From positions 1-52,133 of the forward strand of contig NZ_JPJG01000054.1 in NCBI RefSeq assembly GCF_000765235.1: a stretch of 52,133 nt of DNA, written 5' to 3'. The DNA comes from Oscillibacter sp. ER4 (GTDB taxonomy: Bacteria > Bacillota > Clostridia > Oscillospirales > Oscillospiraceae). Both the position numbers and the translations under genes were made by a program. Positions 1 through 7,027 of this stretch are shown in pieces. The notes below the pieces were generated by a model, which made no database searches, was not told where the DNA came from, and was given only the letters and a program-made list of their open reading frames with translations. Position 1 is the stretch's first letter; every line of letters starts with the position of its first letter.

Positions 1-92
1 CTTGCCGCCTGCTCTTCACAGACAGCAAGCCCTTTCGGCTGCTTGAACAATTTTTACTTCAGAATATTGTCTAACTTTTTGGGGTCACTTCA
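1..92 (+). mobile_element. Terminal segment of an IS3-like insertion sequence (left window edge)
   Basis: The segment ends at base 92 with an IS3/IS150-style terminal inverted repeat (read inwards into the element: TGAAGTGACCCC, then AAAAAGTTAGACA). Bases 26-57 form a hairpin followed by a T-run, as expected for a transposase terminator, so this is probably the 3' end of an element lying to the left of the window. The reverse complement recurs at 52044-52133 with only about three differences over 90 bases. No transposase codons can be assigned with confidence. The family call is from the terminus pattern only. Confidence 0.6.
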
Positions 93-119
93 ATATTCAG
101 CCGGACGTTTTTTCACTTG

Positions 120-446
120 TCATTTTAGCAGTTCGTCGATCGCGCGGTAAAGCTCGGAGAGCGTCTCCTCGTCATTTTGCTGGATGGCGGCGGTGACGCA
201 GGTCTCCATGTGGTTGCGCAAAATCTGGCGGCTGGTTGAGCGGATGGCGGACTCCACCGCGGCGAGCTGGATCAGCACCTCGGAGCAGTCACGGTCGTCC
301 TCCACCATCTTTTTGATGGATTCGAGGTGCCCGATGGCGCGCGCAAGGCGGTTGCTGATCTTTTTCGTCTGCTCGGGGTCATGGACATGCCCGTGCACAT
401 GGGGGTGCCCGTGGCTGTGCTCATGGACGTGTTCGTGCTCGATCAT
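120..446 (-). CDS. CsoR/RcnR/FrmR-family metal-sensing repressor with His-rich N-terminus
   Basis: A 108-aa all-helical DUF156 repressor. Residues 3-22 are an alternating His-rich tail (nine histidines), and residues 28-108 form the CsoR-like fold. A Cys in DRDCSEV and the His/Cys pair in RNHMETC match the Cys-His-Cys copper(I) ligand positions of CsoR, so a metal sensor is likely. The His tail could also bind Ni, Zn or Co. The start ATG has an AGGAG site 5 nt upstream. It begins 11 nt after the lyase-like gene stops, so it is the last gene of a three-gene operon. No metal transporter is next to it, which is unusual for the family. Its target is unknown; autoregulation of this operon is an inference. 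Confidence 0.85.
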   Translation of the reverse strand: MIEHEHVHEHSHGHPHVHGHVHDPEQTKKISNRLARAIGHLESIKKMVEDDRDCSEVLIQLAAVESAIRSTSRQILRNHMETCVTAAIQQNDEETLSELYRAIDELLK

Positions 447-457
447 GGCATTCTCCT

Positions 458-1726
458 TTAGAACTTCAGCGCGCCGACGCTCGCTTCCACGGTTCGGATA
501 TACGCGCGGTCGATGATCTGCTGGGCGACGGCCTCGAGATATGGCGTGAGGGGCATGTCGTTGTCCATCTCGGGCACCTTGCTGCGGAGCAGGTCGTAGA
601 TAGCCTGCGTGCCCTTGGCGCAGCGCTTATCCTCATAGCAGTCGAGCGCCTGACCGTCGCAGATGAGCTCGGCGGCGAGGATATACTTGGCGAGGTGCAT
701 CGAGTCATAGGCCTTCTTGGCGGCGTTGTAGCCCATGTTGACATAGTCCTCCTGGTTGGCGCAGGTGGTCAGGTTGTCGACCACGGCGGGGTGCGCAAGG
801 ATGAGCAGCTCGCCCTGAAGACCCGCGGAGGCGTACTGGATCATCATAAGGCCATTGTTGAAGTCGGCGTTCTTGTTGAGGAACGCCGGCAGCTCGCTCA
901 CCAAGCTGTTGAGCAGGCGGTCGATGCGGCTGTTGCTCATTTTGCACAGATCCGTGATCGCGATGCAGAGATTGTCGGACGCCATACCAGCATAGGTGCC
1001 GTCGGCATTGCAGCCCATCAGCGCGACCGCACCGCCGTCCTCTTCATCGAAGATGAGCGGGTTGTCGACGGACGAGTTGAGCTCGATAGCGAGCGTCGCC
1101 TGCGCGTCATAGATCGCAAGCGACGCGAACGCGGTGACGGACGTGGTGCCGGAGAGCAGGATAAGGCCTTCTTTGGAAGAAAGCACGACGGGCTTGAGGC
1201 CCGCGCGCTTGAGCGCCTCTGCGCCGTCAAGCGTTTCACCCTGATAGGTGGCCCTGCCCTCGCCGATCATCACCATGCCGATGTGGCCCTCGAGCGTCAG
1301 ATAGCCGACGGAGCCATGACCGGGGACGATGGGGCTGATGCCCGCGTTGAGCATGTCGCGGATCAGCGCGAGCGTTTCAAGACGGATGCCCGTATGGCCG
1401 GAGCCGAAGTGGCAGAGCATGACAAACATCATCGCGCGCGTGCACTCCTCGGCGATGGGCTCGCCGACGGCGCAAGTGTGGGCGTAGATGTTGTTGCGCT
1501 GGATCGTTTCGCGGTCCTCTTCGGGGATGAACTTCTTCCAGTTGTCGCCAAGGCCCGTGGTCAGGCCATAGATGGCCTTGCCTTCGTGGCTGAAGCGGTC
1601 GACATGGGCGCGGCAGTGGTTGACGCGCTCTTCATATTCTTTGGAAAACGCGACCTTCGCGCCAAAGCGCGCGACACTGACGAGGTCGTTGATGGTGGCG
1701 GTGCCGCCAAGTGTAACAGTGTTCAT
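458..1726 (-). CDS. Aromatic amino acid lyase (HAL/PAL) family homologue lacking the MIO motif
   Basis: A 422-aa protein clearly related to histidine ammonia-lyase: YGLTTGLG near the N-terminus, GSVG plus GHIGMVMIGEG in the core, ELNSSVDNPLIF, a LMMIQYASAGLQGE stretch and the highly conserved ANQEDYVNMG. Real lyases are about 500 aa and carry GSVGASGDLAPL, where Ala-Ser-Gly cyclises to the MIO cofactor. Here GSVG is followed by YLTLEG, so MIO cannot form. The NGTQ motif has become SGTT, and the QDxYSxRCxPQ segment that normally precedes the NSxTDNP block is missing, which accounts for much of the shorter length. It is therefore not a standard ammonia-lyase: either a pseudoenzyme or an enzyme with different chemistry. 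AAGAGGT precedes the ATG. It is cotranscribed with the genes on both sides. Confidence 0.85.
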   Translation of the reverse strand: MNTVTLGGTATINDLVSVARFGAKVAFSKEYEERVNHCRAHVDRFSHEGKAIYGLTTGLGDNWKKFIPEEDRETIQRNNIYAHTCAVGEPIAEECTRAMMFVMLCHFGSGHTGIRLETLALIRDMLNAGISPIVPGHGSVGYLTLEGHIGMVMIGEGRATYQGETLDGAEALKRAGLKPVVLSSKEGLILLSGTTSVTAFASLAIYDAQATLAIELNSSVDNPLIFDEEDGGAVALMGCNADGTYAGMASDNLCIAITDLCKMSNSRIDRLLNSLVSELPAFLNKNADFNNGLMMIQYASAGLQGELLILAHPAVVDNLTTCANQEDYVNMGYNAAKKAYDSMHLAKYILAAELICDGQALDCYEDKRCAKGTQAIYDLLRSKVPEMDNDMPLTPYLEAVAQQIIDRAYIRTVEASVGALKF

Positions 1727-1763
1727 ATCGGATCGTACCTCTTGAAATGTGGGTTTCGCTCTC

Positions 1764-2309
1764 TTACAGGGAGTTGTCAGTCTTGTAGCCGTCTGCCTCG
1801 ATGGCGATGTAGCGCACCTTTTTGCCCATCTCCATCTCGCCGTAGAACGCGACGTAGTACGGGCGGTAGAAGGGACGGTAGGATGCGACCTCCATCGAGG
1901 TGATGATGTGGCCCGAGTGGCGGCGCATGATGCGCATGGCGACGCGCTTGGCCTGGGCGATGATCTTCTCTTTGTCGAAGGTGGAATCCTGGCACATGTC
2001 GGGATCGAGGTCGGCTTCGTAAAGCGGGAGCGGCTGCTCGTGATAGCTCGCCGTGCAGCGCGTGCCCTCGACGATCATGCAGATCTTCTGCGAGTTGCCG
2101 CCCATCTGGCCCTTGCGGGTGAAAAAGCGCTCCACAAGGCCGGGCTTGAAATAGGCGTCGAACACGACTTCAAAGCTCTGCAAATAGAGCTGCTTCATCG
2201 TGATCTTGCCGCCGCCGTACATGGCCTTGCCAATCAGGTTGCCGCCGCCGCTGGCCTTGACAAAGGCCTCGGAGGCGGTCATTTTCTTTTGGGTGATTAA
2301 AACGTCCAC
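1764..2309 (-). CDS. Protein of unknown function, first gene of the lyase-like operon
   Basis: A 181-aa soluble protein that I do not recognise. It starts with GTG (GGAAG 10 nt upstream); an ATG nine codons later is an alternative. There is no signal peptide or membrane segment. It is rich in aromatic and basic residues near the C-terminus (SYRPFYRPYYVAFYGEM), with a Gly-rich stretch near residue 20 and two Cys in the middle. It lies 37 nt upstream of the MIO-less lyase homologue and shares the promoter at 2400-2428, so the two products probably act together. A substrate-binding or partner subunit is a guess only. Confidence 0.75.
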   Translation of the reverse strand: MDVLITQKKMTASEAFVKASGGGNLIGKAMYGGGKITMKQLYLQSFEVVFDAYFKPGLVERFFTRKGQMGGNSQKICMIVEGTRCTASYHEQPLPLYEADLDPDMCQDSTFDKEKIIAQAKRVAMRIMRRHSGHIITSMEVASYRPFYRPYYVAFYGEMEMGKKVRYIAIEADGYKTDNSL

Positions 2310-2399
2310 TGTGCGGGAACTTCCTTGAAACGGAATGGGAGAGTAAAAAAAGCAAATACGAGAAAGACAGATTCCGCGGGGGAATCAGCCTACCTTTTC

Positions 2400-2428
2400 A
2401 TCATACGCCAACGCTGGGGGAATGACAA
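2400..2428 (-). promoter_or_regulatory. Sigma-A promoter of the lyase-like operon
   Basis: On the minus strand TTGTCA (2428-2423), 17 bp, TATGAT (2405-2400). This predicts a transcript start near 2393 and a leader of about 84 nt before the GTG at 2309. The rest of 2429-2616 holds no gene I can support. Confidence 0.55.
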
Positions 2429-2616
2429 GCCGCTTTTAGCGCGTTTTGTGGCAAAAACGAAAGAGTTTACACCTTTTTTCGGCAAGCGGAAACTGAAAAG
2501 CCGCTTTTTTGCGAAAGAAACAGCCACTTGCCGGTTCATGCCACTTTTGTGCATAACGCAGAAACGCATGACCGTTTGGCGTGAAAAGATTATACTAAGT
2601 TACCGTTGAAAAAAGC

Positions 2617-2675
2617 GTTGAATCCGTTGGGCGGCCCGCATGGCGAAGCGGGCGGCGATGCGCCGCGGATTCAAC
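2617..2675. repeat. Long inverted repeat next to the rep gene
   Basis: GTTGAATCCG (2617-2626) and its perfect complement CGGATTCAAC (2666-2675) flank a 39-nt spacer that itself contains a CCCGC/GCGGG stem. It lies 57 nt downstream of the end of the HUH rep gene. It could be a double-strand or single-strand origin, an element end, or a strong transcription block. There is no T-run on either side, so it is not a simple terminator. Confidence 0.5.
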
Positions 2676-2732
2676 GATAATTCGTCGGCGAAGCATTATG
2701 ATAAAATAAGAATGCTTCATAGCATCGTTGTA

Positions 2733-3404
2733 TCAGTAGCTGCCAAACTCACTTACACGCTCTTCTTTCTCCAGAATGTGGCAGCCGAGCGGCACGGTAA
2801 GCGACGCGTCGTTGTCAACGTACTCGCTGCGCACAATAGGTTTTTCGAGGTTGCGGCTTGCTGTCCACATCTGCGTCCTCACAGGCCGCTGCTCTACGCT
2901 CTCCTTGGTGACGTAGCGGGCAAGCTGCTCGTAGTCATACGTCCCGATATACTCGAAGTCTACAACGTCGCCATACGGCCACAAACTACGTACCGTCTCC
3001 ATATCGTCACCGGCAGCGTTTATCACGATATGGTGATGCAGCCGCCCTCCGCCGTGCTTGTCTTCGGTGGTGTATATGTACTTGAGTGTCTGCCCTCGCG
3101 CCTTCCTGTGCTCCCGCAAGTGCTTAAGAAAGTTGCGTACGTTCTTGATCGCACCGGCGCGCTTGGCTGGTAGATTCTCGTCACGGTAAGTCAGCGTCAC
3201 AAAGAGATCGCGCGGGCCGAAGTTCGCGGCCAGTAGCATTTCCAGCTTCACGCGCGCCGCCTTGTCGTTCATGGCCTTCTGTGCTGCGGTCGTCATGCGT
3301 GACTTGACTGCACGCACGCGCAGGCCGTCCTGCGGCTCCGGCGCGGTGTATATGATCGTTTTGACGAGCCGCCCTGCGATGATCGTCTTTTTTCGTTTCG
3401 CCAT
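2733..3404 (-). CDS. HUH-type rolling-circle replication initiator
   Basis: A 223-aa protein with the three classical Rep motifs in order: motif 1 LFVTLTY (about residue 67), motif 2 GRLHHHIVIN with the HUH metal ligands (about residue 124), and motif 3 LARYVTKE with the catalytic Tyr and downstream Lys (about residue 164). This layout is that of small phage and plasmid Rep proteins that nick an origin and replicate by rolling circle. AAAGGG lies just before the ATG. It ends the minus-strand operon that begins at 4884. Together with the integrase at 5595 it suggests an element that integrates but can also replicate after excision. No superfamily 3 helicase domain is present. Confidence 0.85.
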   Translation of the reverse strand: MAKRKKTIIAGRLVKTIIYTAPEPQDGLRVRAVKSRMTTAAQKAMNDKAARVKLEMLLAANFGPRDLFVTLTYRDENLPAKRAGAIKNVRNFLKHLREHRKARGQTLKYIYTTEDKHGGGRLHHHIVINAAGDDMETVRSLWPYGDVVDFEYIGTYDYEQLARYVTKESVEQRPVRTQMWTASRNLEKPIVRSEYVDNDASLTVPLGCHILEKEERVSEFGSY

Positions 3405-3431
3405 ATATGCCCTTTCAATGGAGATGGGAAC

Positions 3432-3459
3432 GCCTCCGGCTGTTCGCCGGAGGCTTTTT
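3432..3459 (+). terminator. Perfect 9-bp hairpin with T-run between rep and the upstream gene
   Basis: GCCTCCGGC, loop TGTTC, GCCGGAGGC, then TTTTT on the plus strand. The T-run points opposite to the flanking minus-strand genes, so it may stop antisense transcription. It might also act as a replication or mRNA-processing structure for rep. Confidence 0.5.
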
Positions 3460-3475
3460 CTATGCTGTTAAATCA

Positions 3476-3994
3476 TCAATTTTCAATGCTGAACTCAGGC
3501 ATTGCCTCGGAAGGAATACAAAAATCCTGCATCATGTCCGGCCCTCCTGCTGCGTCTTTGCGGGATGCTATTAAGTACGCTTGTGCAAGCACGGAGGGCG
3601 AAAACGACCACCCAAGAGCATCTGAGACCATCCGTGCATTTTCACCGTCGACTGTCTGCGGGCTATCCATGCCGCCAATGAAGAATCCCCACGGTTCGCC
3701 TGCTGGCAGATTGCGGCGGAACGCCGCGACTTTACGCGGGTCAAACGGCTTGTGACTGCCATAGGTCAAAACAGTATCCTCATAGGCGAAAACCGTGCGG
3801 TTGCGCTGCCATACGAAGCACAAGAGCTTTTCCATGCATGAGCTGACGAGGTTTGCGCCCTTTTCCGGTAGCTCGCTGGTCTCTGGCTCGCTCTTGGCTT
3901 TCTCGTGTTTCTTAAGCTGCGAGAGCAAGGCCTGCCGCTCCTTGTCGGTCATCTTCTCAATATATGCCATGATCTGTTCCGCGCGGCTGCTCAT
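3476..3994 (-). CDS. Element protein of unknown function
   Basis: A 172-aa protein that I do not recognise. The start chosen (MSSRAEQ) overlaps the upstream stop as ATGA, with GAAAGAGAG upstream; a longer reading frame exists but would overlap the previous gene. The first 60 residues are helical and charged (KMTDKERQALLSQLKKHEK), followed by a mixed domain with several Trp and Phe residues. No catalytic motif is visible. It sits between a small helical protein and Rep, so a replication or mobilisation accessory role is possible but unproven. Confidence 0.7.
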   Translation of the reverse strand: MSSRAEQIMAYIEKMTDKERQALLSQLKKHEKAKSEPETSELPEKGANLVSSCMEKLLCFVWQRNRTVFAYEDTVLTYGSHKPFDPRKVAAFRRNLPAGEPWGFFIGGMDSPQTVDGENARMVSDALGWSFSPSVLAQAYLIASRKDAAGGPDMMQDFCIPSEAMPEFSIEN

Positions 3995-4269
3995 GCTGCG
4001 TTGCTCTCTTTCTCGGCGGCACATAGTGCCTGATATGCTATGTCGCCAAAGTCTGTGATCTCGTTCAGCAGCTTGCTGGCTGCGCGCATCAAGTTTTCAA
4101 GTCTGTGTACGTCGCCTTCGTAAAAGTCGGCATAGCAGCCCATCATCTCGCGCTTGATCGGGCTCAGCACCATTTCCGCGCGCATACAGTCCAGCAGCGT
4201 TTGCAGCGTCTCAGCGTTGGCGATGATCTCATCGACGGCGGACGACGCGCTGGTCTTCTTTTCAATCAT
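3991..4269 (-). CDS. Small helical element protein of unknown function
   Basis: A 92-aa protein starting MIEKKTS (GGGAGG 9 nt upstream), overlapping the genes on both sides by ATGA junctions, which indicates translational coupling. The composition is helical and acidic, and there is no known motif. A longer frame extends upstream but lacks a ribosome binding site. Confidence 0.65.
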   Translation of the reverse strand: MIEKKTSASSAVDEIIANAETLQTLLDCMRAEMVLSPIKREMMGCYADFYEGDVHRLENLMRAASKLLNEITDFGDIAYQALCAAEKESNAA

Positions 4270-4451
4270 GCCCCTACGCCTCCCTTCGCCTGCTGCGCGA
4301 CCCACTCGCGCAGCCCTTCGGCCGAAATCACCGTGCGGTTACCGCACTTGAAGGCAGGAAACGACGGGGTACGGGACAGTTCATACACGCGCGAGGGGCA
4401 AAGACCCAGCAGCTCCGCCGCCTCCGGTACAGACAAAGCGAGCTTTTCCAT
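4266..4451 (-). CDS. Excisionase-like / AlpA-type helix-turn-helix protein
   Basis: A 61-aa winged-helix protein (SVPEAAELLGLCPSRVYEL, then FKCGNRTVIS and LREWV), the pattern of the excisionase/MerR-like DNA-binding family. It probably bends DNA for excision with the integrase at 5595-6785, or regulates the operon. GGAGG lies 9 nt before the ATG, and the start overlaps the preceding stop by one base. Confidence 0.8.
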   Translation of the reverse strand: MEKLALSVPEAAELLGLCPSRVYELSRTPSFPAFKCGNRTVISAEGLREWVAQQAKGGVGA

Positions 4452-4591
4452 TATCCTCGTGCCTCCTTTTCGCGCTGGCAGAACAGCAGAAAATCAAGAT
4501 ACTCACGAAATTTCTTTTTGTTCTCTGGCGTTAACTTGTCGTACATTCGCAGAATGTACTCGGTCGTTGTGTCTTTATTGGTATTCGTCAT
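4451..4591 (-). CDS. Small element protein (46 aa) of unknown function
   Basis: MTNTNKDTTTEYILRMYDKL followed by an acidic and basic helical tail. A good GGAGA site precedes the ATG. The 18 bp around its start codon (4582-4599) recur inverted at 5520-5537. The type of gene (a short helical ORF before an excisionase gene) is common in clostridial integrative elements, but its role is not known to me. Confidence 0.65.
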   Translation of the reverse strand: MTNTNKDTTTEYILRMYDKLTPENKKKFREYLDFLLFCQREKEARG

Positions 4592-4689
4592 TGGGAACTC
4601 TCCTTTTGTTTTGATTTCGGCGGCGGTTATGCGCTGCGCGCGGGCGTGCCGCCTACGCCCCTGTGTGCCCGAATCGGGCACGGCCCGTG

Positions 4690-4884
4690 TTACTGCTGCA
4701 CGAGATCGGCGACGGCGACGCCGAGGCCCGCCGCGAGCTTCTTCGCGGTATCGTTTGCACAACTCTTGCCGCTTTTGATCGCTGAAATGGTTACTCTGGA
4801 TACGCCTGTGCGAATGGCTAACTCCTTTACACTTACATCTGCACGTGCAAGCTCTGTAGCAAACTTCACTTTATCGATTCTCAT
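4690..4884 (-). CDS. Cro/Xre-type helix-turn-helix regulator
   Basis: A 64-aa HTH protein (VSVKELAIRTGVSRVTISAI, then KKLAAGLGVAVADLVQ). GGAGG lies 7 nt before the ATG. It is divergent from the larger Xre repressor at 5030, with two matching palindromes between them, the arrangement of a Cro/CI-like switch. It is the first gene of the minus operon leading to xis-like and rep genes, so it probably sets expression of replication and excision. Confidence 0.8.
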   Translation of the reverse strand: MRIDKVKFATELARADVSVKELAIRTGVSRVTISAIKSGKSCANDTAKKLAAGLGVAVADLVQQ

Positions 4885-4902
4885 ATCTTCCCTCCTTTTA
4901 AT

Positions 4903-4998
4903 TAGCGCTCGCTATATTTATAAAATAGCTTAAGCTAATTCAAATGTCAATACTGTTTTCAGCTTTTGCTTGTTTTTTTCTTTTGCGTGTGCTATTGT
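4903..4998. promoter_or_regulatory. Divergent promoters with two TAGC-N4-GCTA operators
   Basis: TAGCGCTCGCTA (4903-4914) and TAGCTTAAGCTA (4926-4937) share the palindrome TAGC-N4-GCTA with centres 23 bp apart. The second lies between the -35 (TTGACA, 4950-4945) and near the -10 (TATTTT, 4927-4922) of the minus promoter for the Cro-like gene. The plus promoter for the Xre repressor is TTGTTT (4970-4975), 17 bp, TATTGT (4993-4998), with an extended TGC. Binding by either HTH protein would block the minus promoter. Confidence 0.6.
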
Positions 4999-5029
4999 AA
5001 AGACAATTCTAAGGATGAGGAGGGGTATT

Positions 5030-5473
5030 TTGACAGTAGGTGATAGGATCAAGGAACTTCGACGAGACAACGGCTTGACCCAAAAAGAACTTGCTAACGC
5101 TATGGGAGTTACCGCCTCAATGATAGGACAGTATGAAACTGGAATTAGAACTCCCAAATATGAAACTCTTGAGCGAATTGCTAAAGCATTATCTGTCTCT
5201 GTTCCTATGCTGATGGGTGAAGATACTACGGTAGATATATGTCTAATTGCTATCAATCTGTCGGAAAAGTACGGATTGTCTACCGGGGATGCTGAGAATA
5301 TTGTCAACGACTGTATTCATTCCCTAAAGCCTCTTTTCAGAGGCGAAGACGGCGCAAGGTTTAATGCTCTGCTCAGCTATCTTAATGCTGAGGGCCGGAA
5401 AGTTGCCTACGAGCGAGTTCGAGAACTTACAGAAATCCCACGTTATCAAAAGCAACCCGTGCAAGAAGAATAA
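5030..5473 (+). CDS. Xre-family repressor of the integrated element
   Basis: A 147-aa protein. Residues 3-60 form an HTH domain (GDRIKELRRDNGLTQKELA, then VTASMIGQYETGIRTPKYET), and the C-terminal half is helical with no peptidase motif. A TTG start with GAGGAGG 6 nt upstream is preferred; an ATG five codons earlier has no ribosome binding site. It is divergent from the Cro-like gene, so it is probably the maintenance repressor of the element. Confidence 0.85.
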   Translation: MTVGDRIKELRRDNGLTQKELANAMGVTASMIGQYETGIRTPKYETLERIAKALSVSVPMLMGEDTTVDICLIAINLSEKYGLSTGDAENIVNDCIHSLKPLFRGEDGARFNALLSYLNAEGRKVAYERVRELTEIPRYQKQPVQEE

Positions 5474-5479
5474 AAAATA

Positions 5480-5510
5480 CCCGCCGAGGTACTGCGAATA
5501 CCTCGGCGGG
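5480..5510. terminator. Perfect 12-bp hairpin after the repressor gene
   Basis: CCCGCCGAGGTA, loop CTGCGAA, TACCTCGGCGGG. A T-run follows on the minus strand only (TATTTTTTATT), so as a terminator it faces left. It may insulate the repressor from antisense reading or fold the 3' end of its mRNA. Confidence 0.5.
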
Positions 5511-5540
5511 CGAATGCAAAGTTCCCAATGACGAATAAGG
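5503..5540 (+). repeat. Copy 1 of a 38-bp imperfect direct repeat flanking the integrase module
   Basis: TCGGCGGGC, then an ATGCAA-G-TCCCAATGACGAA core. A second copy is at 8049-8086 in the same orientation (about six differences). The inner 18 bp (5520-5537) also occur inverted at 4582-4599, over the start codon of the 46-aa gene. The role is unknown. Confidence 0.6.
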
Positions 5541-5594
5541 CGCTCTGCGTGTTTATTATAGCACGCAGGGCCGAAAAAGAAAAGAGGTTTTTTC

Positions 5595-6785
5595 ATGGCA
5601 AAGCGTGCAAACGGCACCGGCACGGTGCGAAAGGTCACCCGCATGATCGGCGGGAAGAAATACGAATATTGGGAGGCCCGCTATACGGACGGAGTGGACC
5701 TCGGTACCGGCAAACAGCGGCGGCGCTCTATCTACGGCAAAACTCAGAAGGAGGTTATGCAGAAGCTCAAGGCCGCGACTGCCGCCATTGACAACGGCAC
5801 CTATATCCAGCCGAACAAGCAGACGCTCGGTCAATGGCTCGATATCTGGGAAAAGACCTATCTCGGCGGCGTCAAGCCCCGCACGCGGGAGATTTACGCG
5901 GATAACATCCGGCTGCACATCAAGCCCGCGCCCGGCGCTGTGCGCCTTGAGGCGCTGAACACGCACGAGATACAGCAGTTCTATAATGCCCTCGGCGAGC
6001 CGAGCAAGACGCGCAGCATAGGCCTTTCCCCAAAGACAATCAAGGACATTCACGGCGTGCTGCACAAGGCGCTGCAGCAGGCCGTCGAGATCGGCTATCT
6101 ACGATTTAACCCCGCTGACGCCTGCAAGCTGCCGCGTGTGGAGCGCAAGGAGCTTGCACCGTTGGACGATGCGCAGATTACCGCCTTTTTGCAGGAGATC
6201 CACGGCGCGCGCTTTGAAACGTTGCTGACGGTGACGCTTTTCACCGGCATGCGCAAGGGTGAAGTGCTCGGCCTGACGTGGGACAGCGTGGACTTCAAGT
6301 CCGGTACCATCACGATCAACAAGCAGGCGCTCCTTCACGAGCGCGACACGGGCGGCGGCTTCCGGCTCGGTAGTACGAAGAACGGCAAAAGCCGCACCAT
6401 CGCGCCCGCCTCGGCGGTCATGGCGCTCCTGAAGCAGCACAAGACCGCGCAGGCCCAACAGCGTCTAAAGGTGGGGAGAATGTGGGAGAATACCGCCCTC
6501 GTCTTTACCGACGAGATCGGACGCCCGCTGACAAAAGCCACCGTATACCGCGCTTTCAAGCAGGCTGCGGCAGCAATCGGGCGGCCTGAAGCCCGCTTTC
6601 ACGATCTCCGGCACTCCTACGCCGTCGCTGCCATCCGCTCCGGCGACGATATCAAGACGGTGCAGGGCAATCTGGGCCATGCCACAGCAGCCTTTACGCT
6701 TGATGTATACGGCCATGTCACCGAGCAGATGAAGCAGGCGAGCGCTGCACATATGGACGCTTATATCAAGACTGTTTCTAAATAA
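5595..6785 (+). CDS. int: Tyrosine recombinase / site-specific integrase
   Basis: A 396-aa phage-type integrase. An AP2-like arm-binding domain is at residues 1-60, a SAM-like core-binding domain at about 75-170, and the catalytic domain at about 185-390. It has the first Arg in FTGMRKGEVLGL, the HDLRH box, the GNLGH His and the nucleophile Tyr in LDVYGHV. AGAGG is present upstream of the ATG. It catalyses integration and excision of the surrounding element. Its attachment sites could not be identified; the tRNA-Cys 3' end at 8295 is 1.5 kb away, but no second copy of that sequence is visible near 2600. Confidence 0.95.
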   Translation: MAKRANGTGTVRKVTRMIGGKKYEYWEARYTDGVDLGTGKQRRRSIYGKTQKEVMQKLKAATAAIDNGTYIQPNKQTLGQWLDIWEKTYLGGVKPRTREIYADNIRLHIKPAPGAVRLEALNTHEIQQFYNALGEPSKTRSIGLSPKTIKDIHGVLHKALQQAVEIGYLRFNPADACKLPRVERKELAPLDDAQITAFLQEIHGARFETLLTVTLFTGMRKGEVLGLTWDSVDFKSGTITINKQALLHERDTGGGFRLGSTKNGKSRTIAPASAVMALLKQHKTAQAQQRLKVGRMWENTALVFTDEIGRPLTKATVYRAFKQAAAAIGRPEARFHDLRHSYAVAAIRSGDDIKTVQGNLGHATAAFTLDVYGHVTEQMKQASAAHMDAYIKTVSK

Positions 6786-6861
6786 AGCAGCGCCCAGACG
6801 GTGTCCGATTCGGACATCCTCTGGGCGTTGCTATGCGAAGCCGAAAAGCGGCTTGCTTTTT
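6786..6861 (+). terminator. Hairpins ending the integrase transcript
   Basis: Two structures follow the integrase stop. A long hairpin at 6786-6832 has outer arms AGCAGCGCCCAGA and TCTGGGCGTTGCT and an inner GTCCG/CGGAC. A terminator at 6838-6861 is AAGCCG, CGGCTT, then a T-run. Confidence 0.65.
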
Positions 6862-6881
6862 GTCGGCTCTCATGTTATCCT
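6853..6881 (+). promoter_or_regulatory. Promoter for the small toxin gene
   Basis: TTGCTT (6853-6858), 17 bp, TATCCT (6876-6881) with an extended TG. The -35 overlaps the tail of the integrase terminator. It gives a leader of about 53 nt before the toxin ATG. Confidence 0.4.
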
Positions 6882-6940
6882 GTCGGTGGCGCTGCACGAA
6901 CGGCAGGCGGTTAGCACTTCCCTGAAGGGAGGTGATGTCT

Positions 6941-7027
6941 ATGGTTACTTACGGTGAGCTTTTTGCTTACACGATGGTATTGATAGGCGTTGCAACTCTG
7001 GTTTTCCAGATTTGCAAAAGAAAATGA
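6941..7027 (+). CDS. Type I toxin, TxpA/"putative holin-like toxin" family, 28 aa
   Basis: The ORF reads MVTYGELFAYTMVLI then GVATLVFQICKRK, 28 residues: one hydrophobic membrane segment (about 7-23) with a short basic tail, the shape of TxpA/BsrG-like membrane toxins. A very strong ribosome binding site (GGGAGGTGATG) sits 4 nt before the ATG. A bidirectional hairpin (7025-7051) ends the gene, and a consensus promoter pointing back at the gene lies at 7138-7111, as in txpA/ratA. Such toxins depolarise or perforate the membrane unless the antisense RNA pairs with the mRNA. Confidence 0.8.
   Translation: MVTYGELFAYTMVLIGVATLVFQICKRK

Noticed and set aside
695-1903. Long plus-strand ORF of 402 codons opposite the lyase homologue
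   Set aside because: High-GC antisense shadow rich in Arg, Asp, Val and His; the minus strand has clear family motifs and ribosome binding sites.
2640-3173. Plus-strand ORF of 177 codons
   Set aside because: Lies opposite the HUH rep gene, whose motifs are intact; no ribosome binding site; composition is that of an antisense frame.
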